From the NCBI GenBank assembly GCA_037157565.1, contig JAZHRO010000063.1, forward strand, positions 156,104,501 through 156,168,500: DNA of 64,000 nt, in the 5' to 3' direction. The position numbers and the translations under genes were made by a program. This DNA comes from Thalassia testudinum. Taxonomy: Eukaryota; Streptophyta; Magnoliopsida; Alismatales; Hydrocharitaceae. The notes below the pieces were generated by a model. The model did no database searches and was not told where the DNA came from. It saw nothing but the letters and a program-made list of their open reading frames with translations. Of this stretch, positions 25,050 through 35,765 are shown one piece after another (within the stretch, counting starts at the first letter, position 1; each line of letters opens with the position of its first letter).

Positions 25050-27097
25050 CCTCGCCACCTTTGCAATCAAGTCCTGCCACCATTGTTGGGGCAGAATCCA
25101 GCTCTGGCGAGGATTAGAGAGGGAATACTCTCTGATTCCTCAGAGATCCCCTCCCAGAAATGGAAGGGAGATTCTCTGAGGAATTCCCTTCCATCTGAGG
25201 CCTGTCACGATCTCTGGTGTGAACCCAATCTCTCGTGTGAACGCACGAGGGATTTGGGTATCCACCCTCTTTCCTTCTCCGATGAGCCGTTGGAGATAAC
25301 GGCGTGCCCTCCACACACTAGAAAGTTCGGCTAGCACCTATAAAAGAATCCCCAAACCCGGCCGCTGATTTTCAGACTTGTCTTGGCGGAGATTCCCCCA
25401 AATTTTCCTCTCTTCAATCTCCGGCCAAGGAACCCGCAAGATCCGGCAACCTCCTCCCCTCCTTCTCGTCGCTCTGCTGCCATACCAGCAGCAGAGTCCA
25501 CTTTGCCTCTTCCTCCTGCGTCGCGCCGTACCAAGCGCGCGTTCCCCCGACCTCTTCCTCGTCGCCGCTCCCTCCCTCAGGGTTCTTCTTCTCCGACGAC
25601 GGCAGCTACGAGCCATCCACTCCGCTGCCTCTCTCCCTTCCAGAACACTCCAGATACATTCCCCTTCTTCCCCTCTCTCTGTTCCCCCTTACATTTCATT
25701 CAACTACCCCTCGACCACGGCTGACCACCGCCATCTTCCATCCCTCTGGCCAACCTCCGGCGAATCGCTCCCGTCACTCCACACTTCCGCATGACTCGCT
25801 GACCAAAGAAAAGGCTCCTCCACACCACAAGGAACAACCTCCGCCCATCCACCATCCCTCTACACCTCCACCACAGCCCCCCGAACACACCCACACCTCC
25901 GGTCACAGGACGACCTAGGCACGCACGCCTAGGCCGTCCCACGACCTGCTGCATCATGCACCACCTTCGCCGTGCCACGGCGAAGGTCCCCAGCTGGTCT
26001 GATTAAGCCGAAAGGCTTATTTTGTGTCTGACAGTATTCAAGCCCCTGCCGCCATTGACGGTGACGCGGAGCAGCTCCAGGCTTCAGGACATCCAACCTT
26101 CAGGTGCAGCTGACTCGGGCAAGCTCTGTGAAGCCATCTGACCCAATGAATATCGCAACAAAGTCTGCAGCTGAGCAGAGCGCGAAGACTCGTCCTGCGG
26201 GCGTGAGCAAAAGAAGGCGGGACTTTAGTCCCACATCGTGAAAGTACAAGCGGCTAAAGAGGTATAAAGTGATTTTGTGTTATTAGCTCTTCGCCTCCGA
26301 ACGCACAGGGGTGAGGTCCCTCACCTTACCCACGCTCGCCTCGTTCGCGGTTTCATCTCGTGGATCTGGTGGGCTCCGACCCGACCCTATCTGAGCACAC
26401 CTCGCACATCACCCTCACGCCGGTGCGCCTGGTCCCGGGTACGAAATCTGACCCGATTACCTGTGGCTCTGGGAGAGTGTACTTTGAGTGAATTGCAGAG
26501 AGAGCCGTGCGGGTAGGGGGAAAGGGGTAGGTTTTGCTTCCCCGTTGTGCAGGCAGGCTGGGCTTTGAAGAAAAGAAACTTAGCTGCAAGGAAGAAGAGC
26601 TGAGCGAGGCAGAGAAGAGAAGGAAGAAAGAAGGATTACAGAGAAAAAGAAGAAGAAGAAGACAGAAGAGAAAAGAAGCAAAGGAAGGAAGAAGATCAAG
26701 GAAGAAGAAGACCTGTAGATCAGAAGAAAAGAAGAAGAGCCTACGAAGAAGAAGAAGAACGCAGAAGAGAGAAGTAAGGAGGAAGACTGCAGAGAAAGCA
26801 AAAATCAGAAAGAAGGCCAAAACAGGAAGAAGAATAGCTACATTTAAGACGTCTGATATAGAAATTAGACGTCCAATTCTGTTCTCTCTTAGCAATTATT
26901 TTTTTAAATCTCTCTATGAATCAATTATCTTTCATTTAAAAGTTGTATTCCTTAGTTTTAAAAGTACTGAGATTGCTCCCTGTGTTCGACCTCGGATACT
27001 CCGATTTTCGAGTAATAAAATTCTCTATTTGTTTGAACGCTTTTTCGGCTATATTACAACGTGTTATTTTTTAAAACCCGATCAAGCGCGGCAAACA
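25050..27097 (+). repeat. E2 3' LTR (5'-truncated)
   Basis: Matches 10359-12391 of the 5' LTR, with a few substitutions and small indels (for example extra bases near 26295). The first ~650 bases of the LTR are absent. TATAAAA lies at 25339-25345. A GAA-rich tract lies at about 26580-26800. Confidence 0.85.
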
Positions 27098-27958
27098 TGA
27101 GACAGATGCATTATTGATTGAGTTTTCTGCCATCCCTTGAAATAATTCTGAAGTGGATTCTATGTTGCGGTTTAGAAAATTCCCTCCACAAGAGGCATCG
27201 ACTAGATTGTGAATGCCCTCTTGCAATCCATAGTAAAAGATATGCATTAGTTGCCAACGAGGGATGTCATGATGTGGGCATTTCCTGTGTAATTCATGAA
27301 AGCATTCCCACGCTTTATGAATTGGTTCTCCTTGATTTTGATTAAATGTTGTAATTGCTTTCCTTAAAGCATTTGTTCGACTAATAGGAAAGAATTTCTT
27401 CAAAAATGCAGATTCGAGTTCAGCCTAAGTTGAGATTGGTCTTGCTATAGTTCTATACCAATAAGTTGCTTTATCTTTAAGGCTAAAAGAGAACATTTTC
27501 ATAAGTAGGATTTCCTTATTTTGATTTCGAGGTCCAAGAGTTTGAGATAGATTCTTAAGATCTTCAATATGTTGAAATGGATCTTCAGATGCAAATCCGT
27601 GAAAATGAGGGATTTGACCTATATTGTTTGGCTTTAATTCTAGATCATTTTCTCCAATAGGAATCCTGACATTAGGCTCTACTTGTGCATTAGATGGATT
27701 GTGGTAGTCTCTGAGTAGAGGCCTTGGATGAGGGATCGGTAAATTAGGAAGTTCAAAACCCACCTTAGGTTGAGGTGGAGGACGGGTTTGAAGATTCTAT
27801 AAATTATTTTAGGCTGCTGTTAAAAGATTAATTTGTCTATTTTGTTCAAGCATCCTAAGATTCTGGTTTAGGAGTGCCTCATGAACATCAAAAGGTGGCA
27901 TCTCCCCCTGACCAAAAGAAGAAGGGATCTCGGGATTCTGATTTTGCAATTGTTCCAT
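27098..27958 (-). pseudogene. gag: E1 gag, N-terminal piece
   Basis: The minus-strand frame from ATG 27958 (MEQLQNQNPE) runs toward 27098, with a few internal stops. It has the Athila Gag core: GQIPHFHGFASEDPFQHI near 27615, MKMFSFSLKDKATYWY near 27500, LKKFFPISRTNALRKAI near 27400 and ENSINNAS at the E2 boundary. E2 has the closely parallel ENSINNDS near 14205. The reading frame was cut by E2 at the TGAGA duplication. This is the best evidence that E1 belongs with the Athila-like Gypsy elements although it lacks pol. Confidence 0.8.
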
Positions 27959-27996
27959 AGAAATAGATGAATCAGTTAGGAATATAAGTCCATTAT

Positions 27997-29664
27997 TGAT
28001 GAGTCCATTTTAATGGACTATTGTTACGCTTAAGTACTTCAATTCTAACATAGTATGTTTGTTAATAATCACATTAGGTCATTAAATAAGTGCATGCATC
28101 ATTACTTGAGTTTTTTTATCTATTTTATCGTTTATAACTTAGTATGTAATTATTTTATGCTTTGTTGTTGCAGGAATGATGTGGAAAAGAACAAGGAGGG
28201 GGGGATAAATTTCCTCCAACAAATGCCTCAACATCTCCCTCATCCTACGACCGTCCTCCCTCAACAAATGAAGCCATATTTAGAAAAGGGTTTTGAAAAT
28301 CCCTTGAAGGACGGAAGAGAGGAGATATAGAGCGAGAGGCGGAGGGGCATGGGGCATCCATCGAAGACTGCATGCACTGTATAACCAGCGTGCACAGTGC
28401 ACCAACGCCCCCACAGCCTGCCTCGCGCCACGCCATCGTCCTCCACCACTACTGTTAGGTGCCTGCAGGCACTGCACCCTCCAACGTTCTTGCGCACCCA
28501 GCGCCACCACCAGCACTCTTGTGCGCCCAGCACCCTTGCGCAGCCACCAGCAAGCATTGGGCCCTCACCAGCACCCTTGCTCGCCCTCTAGCGCTGCTTC
28601 ACCCATTAGCGCCCTCATCAGCCCTGCAAGTGCATAGCGCGCCTCACGCCATCGTCATCGCCTGCAGGTGGTGCACCGCAGCCACCCGTAGGTGACCGCA
28701 GACGCCCTAGCGCCCTCGCATGCCCCCTCCAGCGCCCTTGCGCCCCAGCCTTTAGCAGCACCAGCACTTGTGCCCGCACTGCAGACCGCACCGCGCCTGT
28801 GCCTCTCCATCTTCTTCCTCCTCCACTTCTCTGCAGCAGCAGTGCGAGCCTCTAGCTTGCCCAACAGTGGCCTTGCATAGCGCACCCCTCACATGACCAA
28901 CAGTCAGTAGGCTGTCGTGCACGCATGGGATAGCAGCAGTGGCGATAGCCCCCTGCAGCAAGCTCGGCTGACGTCAAGCTCTCCGGTTGACCGCCACCCG
29001 CCACCTTCGGTCGTGCTTCCCCCGCTGTCGCGATCACCTCTCTCCCACACACCGCCGGCGGGCCTCGGTCGGCCGGCCACCAGGCCTTCATGCACGCAAA
29101 GAGGAGAAAGGAAATTTCCTCTATTTTTGGTGACATTAAAATTTACCAATTGTGCCATTGCCAAAAACCCTATTGCATTATTTAGTGGATTAATATATTT
29201 GAGTTAAATTGCATGCATGCCCTTACATGTTATAGTATTTCTTTCATGTACTTAACTCTTAAATGGTGATGTTGATAAATGCATAAGATCTCATCCATAC
29301 ACTCACATGACCTAAAAGAGAAAGCCCCATGTCTTGAAATACGACTATGTTACATGCCAGTACAAGTTATTTCATGAAAGGAAAATTACATTCATACCCC
29401 TGCATTTCTAAATAATTACATGTTCCTTCTTTTCGCCTTGTTTTGCATCAGATTTGAACACGGATTGCTCATGTGATTCAGTAAGTACAAAGGAAAAAAA
29501 ATATTTTGTGAATTTATTGGTCTATTCCTCCCTGTGGATGGGACATCCCTTTTGTGGCTTAAATTCATATCTATGTTAATCTTTGATTGAGAGATTTCCA
29601 CCATATTAATTACAACGACATATCCTTCTATTGCTATCATAAATAAGCAAAACTCTCTCCATCA
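27997..29664 (+). repeat. E4 5' LTR
   Basis: 1668 bases, TGATGAG to CCATCA. It closely matches 41866-43565. A hairpin lies at 28002-28019. The middle (28380-29100) is GC-rich with chance open frames on both strands. Confidence 0.9.
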
Positions 29665-29667
29665 AAT

Positions 29668-29692
29668 TGGCGCTGTTGCCGGGGAGGCAACA
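29668..29692 (+). promoter_or_regulatory. E4 primer-binding site and hairpin
   Basis: TGGCGCTGTTGCCGGGG, tRNA-Asp type with one difference from E2. A perfect 7-bp stem, 29674-29680 with 29686-29692, closes a GGGGA loop. Confidence 0.8.
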
Positions 29693-32670
29693 AACGCAAT
29701 AGATTCATGTTATTATTTTTGAATATTCTGAGTTGCGAAATTATCTAATCAATTTTTTTTTTGTGAGAGAAATCTGACGAGGCGACGAGGCACAACAGAG
29801 CGGTGACAGCAACCACGAGCTAAGCCACACGAGGAAAAGACATAGGAGACCAAGATCCTGCTTTCACAAGGGATTCTCCATCTTCACAAAATTTATTTCT
29901 GTCTTTTTGTCCTTGTAGTAATTGGGGCTGAATTTTTGGGGGTCTGTCCCCACATTCTTTAGCTACTAGGGTTTACATTTTTCATGTGTGATTCCATTCT
30001 CTGCTTGCTTTCCTTTAAAACCAACAAAAGAAAATATTGAGCTACCTGTTTAGAAGTTGCATGCCCTTAGGTGCACGCATTTAGTGGTGATTGAGCAGCA
30101 TATTAGATATTATTATTGCATTGCAAGCATATTAGTATGAAGATTGCTGGAGATAGGTACACCTTTCTAACTTTTGCATCCAACTCTTGTTCACTCATTT
30201 GCATTCAAATTAAAATTCAAGACCACCAAGTTGTTTGAATTTACTAATTCAGTGGTTGCATAACTAAAAGTGGGACTGATAATCAGATTCAACCCTAAAA
30301 TCAATTCACATTTGATATGATTCTAAGGGACTTGTTTGCATTTTCAAAAAAAAAAAGAAAGATTTGCGGTGTGTTGCACACTTCCGACACTGAGCACTCA
30401 CATTAGGCATCGCACTAAGGCTCGAACCCTTAAGGCTATAAGCACTGATCTCTTTATTGATGCAAACCCTCCTATTGTGCTTTGTGGTGGTGGTGATACT
30501 ATCTTTTGACTAAGTATTTTGATACTTCACGGAGGGGGACACCCTCTAAAGGAACAAAAGGGTAGTTAAGGGGCACCGCATACGTATCGCCTAAAAGGAA
30601 GGGTTCGCCCTACTTACATCCCTTTGTTCATCCTTGGAGTAACGTCTCACTTGATCACCTGGGAGTATCATCTAAGCAAAGTACAGGTCCTAGGGCACTC
30701 GAAGGTTGAATTAAGGCATGTAATTGCAGTAAAAAACTTATTTGGCCATTTATATCAACTAATTCGACCTCCGCAACAAAGAAGGTTAACTTTGAAGGTT
30801 TCGTCCCTACCAGGAGGGGTGACGTAATAAATTGCGGAAATAAAAATATAAAGCAATATCACAAGAAATTAAGCAATCACACAATGTACACAAAGATTTT
30901 TAGGTGGAAACCCAAACCGGGTAAAAACCACCACCTAACCCTCTCGAGTTAGGATTTTCCGATCAACCTAGTTGATCAAATCCACTAACCGAATCACTTT
31001 GAACGAGGGTGATTCAACCTCAATACAACCACGCTACAAGTACGAGGGTAGCGTTCCTCAACCCCTTCTCTCCACGAGAAGGATTTTGTCCCACGAAGGA
31101 GACGGGAATTCGCAAAGCGAATACCCAACCAAAAGACAAAGATAAAAGAAACAATAGTCCTATAGAGCCAACAAAGTAATTAAACCTAGCTTCTATAGGA
31201 AATAGGAAACTCCCCTTTGCAAGGAGTGCGTCGACGATGACGCGGTGCGTGTGCCACGCGATGGCGCTACGTCGCTCTCGTTAACAACGCCGGGAGAGCG
31301 GGTGCGCAACGGTTGATGCTCTCAAGAAAATGGAGCTTGAGCTTGGAGAGCAAGAGAGTCTTTTCTTTGGACACAAAAGGATTGAAAGTGTATTGCAAGG
31401 TGTGTGTCTTAGTGTGTATATGTCTCTCTAGGTGTATGTCTTGTGTTTTTGTGTTACAAAGGTTCCCCTCTATTTATAGAGGCCTTAGGAAGGCTTTGGA
31501 AGGCTTGGAAAAGCTTCCATAGCCGTTGGGTGCAAAGCCCAAGAGAATCAGGCCGAAATCAGGACAATGATTGCATTTGACAGGGTTATCAGACGTCTAA
31601 CTCTGGAATTAGACGTCTGGAAGGCCACTTTAAGACGTCTGATTCCAAGGTCAGACGTCTGATTCTATGCGGGTTTCTCCCTGACTTGAATCAGATCTAA
31701 ACAGGGTTTTTGCGCAAGTCCATCAGACGACATACAGGACGTCTGGAACTAAGTATGGACGTCTGGAAACCTACTTTTACGGTGGGAATTGATTTCCAAA
31801 CGTTGCAACGGCTAGAAAATCTCTGAGAAGAGATTTTGGGTCAGCCGAGGCAAAACGGTCATTTATCAGACGTCTGGTAAGTCCTATGGACGTCTGATAA
31901 GGCTCTAACGGTCATAATCTTGAGTGTTTTCTAAGCCAGCCAACGGTCCACTAATTGGACGTCTGGCAAAGTCATCAGACGTCTGCTAAGACGTCTGGTC
32001 TAAGGTCTGGACGTCTGATTTCATCAGACAGAACTAACTATGTCCAGCCTAACAGTTATCAGACGTCTGAAACAACAGTCAGACGTCTTAAAATGCTTTA
32101 TCAGACGTCTGATTTGGGAATTAGACGTCTGTAAAGTCTGTTTGAACCCTATATTGGTTTTCTAAGTATTCTACAGAAAACCTAAGTATCCTAGGGTTGT
32201 GCAGGTGTTCCTAGGACTACTTTTAGGGTACTTTGAGGCTCTTTAACATAATGTTCTAAGGAATCAAAAAGAGCAAGAAAATAAATACAGGAGATACATG
32301 AAAGGATAAAAAAGAATCTATCCTATTCTTCTTGTCTTCCATCTCCAATCTTTCGCTCCACGCGATCCTCCTGTGTTTTCCGTCAAGCTCCTCCAATCCG
32401 TCCTGGATGCGAGCTTGAACTCCGTCTAAACACGTCGACATTTGCAATTGACCTGAAATCTAGGACTCAAATTGCAAATGTTAAATAACACGTGTTTTGT
32501 TATCATCAAAACAAATGATCGTGGTGCTCTAGCACCAACAAACTTTTCAAGTCAACACCACTCTTATACCACTTACGTGGGAACGGAGGGATAAGCCTTG
32601 ACCTTTTGACTTATCTTTGGAGTGGAGGTTTCGCTTACTTAATAAGAACTTGAATTGTGTTTGATATTAT
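29693..32670 (+). other. E4 untranslated leader (interrupted by S2)
   Basis: About 1.2 kb of leader sequence, 29693-30792 and 32546-32670, separated by the S2 solo LTR. I see no frame of interest in it. Confidence 0.5.
30793..32540 (-). mobile_element. S2: solo LTR of the E3 Copia family
   Basis: 1748 bases closely related along their length to the E3 LTRs. It is flanked by the exact duplication AACTT (30788-30792 and 32541-32545) with no interior. It starts TGAAGG and ends CCAACA; TATAAATAG lies at 31470-31478 on the minus strand. It carries its own AGACGTCT cluster (31580-32130). It is more diverged than the two E3 LTRs are from each other. Confidence 0.9.
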
Positions 32671-34452
32671 ATGCTTGGTAGACGCTCTCTTGAGGGTAGT
32701 TTAATGTTTGTCCTTGAGCCCGAGAGAATTCTTAGGGGAGCTCACCTAGGAGAGAAAAGAGAAGGAATGGATGATCAAGGAGCAAATCCACAAAGGACCC
32801 TAAGGGACTATTTTATTCCAACTAACCAACTTGCACAAGCACTAAGACGACTGGCAGGGGATAATCCATATGAGATCAAGAGAAGTACCATAATCTTTAT
32901 TGCCCTCCTTTTATGGTACTACTAGGGAGGACCCCTACTGGCATTTGGAGGAATTCACCGAGGTCTGTTCCACGGTGAAGCTCTAGGGCTTTACTGATGA
33001 AGCCCTGATGAGGACTCTATTTCCTTTCTCCCTAAAGGATAAGGCCAAGCACTGGTATCATACCCTCGATGCAAGGGTAAATGATTGGGCCACCCTTAAA
33101 GGAGAATTTTTGAAAAAGTATTTTCCTATGAGTAAGACCAACCATTACAGAAGAGAGATTATGGGTTTTACTCAACAGGAAGGGGAGCAATTTCATGAGA
33201 CTTGGGAGCACTTTAATGACCTTCTTAGGTTATGCCCTCACCATCAAGTGCCAAGATGGTAGTTGGTCGAAAGGTTCTATAACAGATTATCTGAAAGGCA
33301 TTGGCAAACCATCAATGCAGCCTGTGCAGGAACCTTCATGACTAGAACTGTGGATGAAGCCTGGGCATTATTTGAAACATTAAGCGACAACTCCATTCAT
33401 CTGTCCTCTGCCTATCAAGAAAGAAAACCATCAATCTTGCAGAGGAAGATAGAGGCCCATGAAGCCAGGGCTTCTCAGGATTTGGCTTATCAGATTCAAC
33501 TATTGAATAAAAACTTTGATAGGCTTTTAGCAAACCCTGGCATGAACCTGCAAGCAGCCGCTATCTTTCAGGCTTCAAGAGAATGCTCCATTTGCCAAAG
33601 CACAACGCATGCCACTGCAGAGTGCCATCAGGAAAATTAATTCCCCGAGTTGATTCAGGCCGACTTGAACGTAGCCCAAGGTTTCCACCCACTCGCAATA
33701 ACCCTTATTCCTATACCTATAATCCGAGGTGGTGGAACCATCCAAACTTCTCTTGGAAGTAAGGTGATGCTTCTAACTCAGGGAATACGAGACCCTTACC
33801 TCCCCAACCCATATACCAACCATCTTTTGAAAGCCCTCCTCAGAATAAGCCCTTTGAGATGGATGAATTGAAGGCCATGATGAAAGCAATGCAAGGGCAG
33901 CAGAATATGGTCATCCAATTTCAGAATAAGAAGATTACTGATATGCAATCCCAAATTGGTCATCTTACTGAGGTAGTTAGGCAACGTGATCCGAGGAAGC
34001 TGCCTAGCTCTTCTGAGGAGAACCCTAAGGGCAAGGGGGTTGTATTCAGGGAGCATGCCCAAGCAATGATCGTGTTGAGGAGTGGAAAAAAGATTGACAA
34101 GCCTGATAACACTCCTACAGTTACGTCTCAGAATTCCCCTTCCACACCTAACCCGACTTCCATCTCCACCGAGGAAGAGTCACACTACTCTCCCTCACAC
34201 AAAATCACCCACAATGAAGATGTTGTCCTTCCACCACCCGTTTCCCGCCATGACGACCCCTCTACCCAGAAGCTGAGGGTGCCCTATCTAGAGCGCCTAT
34301 CTGCTCTTGGGGAATCTTCTGTTGGCTCATCTGGGGATAGGACGGAAGAGATTATGGATACTTTTAGGCAAGTCCAGGTTAACTTGCCTCTATTGGAAGC
34401 TATTAAACAGATCCCGTCCTATGCCAAGTTTTTGAAGGACCTGTGCACCTAG
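32671..34452 (+). pseudogene. gag: E4 gag
   Basis: Starts MLGRRSLEGSL at 32671, like E2. The frame shifts near 32925 and back near 33750. The capsid core is visible: LFPFSLKDKAKHWYHTL near 33013, LKKYFPMSKTNHYRREIM near 33110 and LCPHHQVPRW near 33235. A proper CCHC zinc knuckle, CX2CX4HX4C (CSICQSTTHATAEC), lies near 33585, with a coiled coil after it (33860-33990) and a serine/proline-rich linker. Stops at 32923, 33260 and 33638, among others, make it non-functional. The zinc knuckle is the expected RNA-binding element of Gag. Confidence 0.8.
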
Positions 34453-35004
34453 AAGTGCCGATCTAGGAAACAGGTCCAAACCAAGGTGATCCTACCTGAC
34501 CATGTTAGCTTAGTTCTCTAGCATGGAACACCCCCCAAAATGAAAGACCCAGGGGCCCCGTATATTTTAGTGGTTATAGGTAACCAACACATTGACGAGG
34601 CTCTACTCGATTTAGGTGCGAGGGTGAACATTCTACCGAGCTCTGTCTATGACCTTTTGGGAGGAGGCAGGCTAAAGCCTAGTTCAGTAATCCTCCAGGT
34701 TGTAGACAGATCACTTAAGACACCACGGGGATTGTTGGAAGATGTCCTTGTGAGAGTGGAGGATTTCTTCTTCCTTGTTGACTTTCTAGTGCTTGATACT
34801 GACCTATCAAATAAGCCCACAAAGCCGTCCATTATTCTGGGGCGCCCCTTCTTGGCCACAACCAATGCCTCTAAATCTTGTAGATCTGAGGCACTTAAAA
34901 TGGGCTTTGGGAACAAGAAGATCCGGTTGAATGTTTTTGATACGTACAAGCAATCCGGATTTGAATATTATTTTCAGATTGAGGTCGTTGATGAAATAAT
35001 TTAA
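34453..35004 (+). pseudogene. pol: E4 pol: protease
   Basis: Aspartic protease with LLDLGARVNILP near 34602, a middle loop PRGLLEDVLVRVEDFFF and the C-terminal SIILGRPFLATTNA. The catalytic triad is DLG, as in E2. Stops at 34450 and 34519, upstream of the domain, and at 35002 break the frame. It would have cut the polyprotein into its mature parts. Confidence 0.8.
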
Positions 35005-35765
35005 GAGACTACTCCAGCACTCTTATGTAGAGATCCCCTTCACAAGGTCATATCTAAGGACAATCCATCGATTATTAAAGAAACTGAAAGGGAAATGCCC
35101 GAATTAGAAGAGTTGCTGGGGATACACACTGAGTCTCTGTCCCCACCTTGGACTGTGAAGGTATATCTGCTACCTGTGGCAGGGACATCTCAACTAAAAC
35201 CCTCAATCCAAAAGGCTCTTGAGTTGGAGTTGAAACTCCTCCCGAGCACATTGAAATATGCTTTCCTTGGCCCTAATAACACGCTCCCCGTTATTATCTC
35301 GTCTGCATTATCTGAATTGTAGGAGTGAGCTCTGCTTGAGTGTTTACAAGGGAACAAGGAAGCAATTGCTTGGTCAATTGTTGATATTAAGGGTGTCGAT
35401 CCCTCTCTTTACATGCATCATATATACACGGACGAGTCCGTGAAGCCTTTCCGAGACATGCAGAGAAGGCTTAATCCAAATATGAGGGAGGTTGTTAAAA
35501 AGGAGATTCTGAAATGGCTGAATGTTGGGATTATCTATCCCATTTCAGATAGTAAATGGGTAAGTCCTATTCATGTAGTTCCCAAAAAGGCAGGAATCAC
35601 TGTGGAGGAGAATGACCAAGGAGAGCTGGTGACCACTAGACCCTCAACTGGTTGGAGGGTCTGCATTGATTACCGCCGTTTGAACATGGCTACCCAAAAA
35701 GACCATTTCCCCTTACCGTTTATCGATCAAATTTTAGAACGATTGGCAAGGAATAAGTACTTCTG
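35005..35765 (+). pseudogene. pol: E4 pol: linker and first part of RT
   Basis: The linker (LKYAFLGPNNTLPVIIS near 35250) leads, after a frameshift and stop near 35320, into RT. The fingers are recognisable: RRLNPNMREVVKKEILKWL near 35470, ISDSKWVSPIHVVPKKAG near 35550 and WRVCIDYRRLN near 35655. The frame is cut at 35765 in the KYFC motif by S3 and resumes at 37975. Confidence 0.85.

Larger units (their letters stand above)
9711..27097 (+). mobile_element. E2: Athila-like Ty3/Gypsy element (degenerate)
   Basis: A plus-strand element flanked by an exact 5-base duplication TGAGA (9706-9710 and 27098-27102). Order: 5' LTR 9711-12391, PBS 12395-12411, leader, gag-pol 13365-19060, 3' region, nested Copia E3, and a truncated 3' LTR 25050-27097. 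The tRNA-Asp-type PBS, the domain order protease-RT-RNase H-integrase and the polyprotein motifs fit the Athila lineage. There is no envelope-like frame after integrase. Without E3 it is about 12.4 kb. The terminal PPT and the first roughly 650 bases of the 3' LTR are missing at the E3 junction. Confidence 0.85.

Noticed and set aside
27990..28020. Hammerhead-ribozyme core (TGATGAG followed by a stem) at LTR starts, as in retrozymes
   Set aside because: The required GAAA after stem II is absent in E4, E6 and E8, and no cleavage-site strand fits.
28245..29164. Many open frames in the E4 LTRs (also 42116-43153)
   Set aside because: GC-rich LTR sequence; frames exist on both strands and are cysteine-, alanine- or proline-rich without recognisable motifs.
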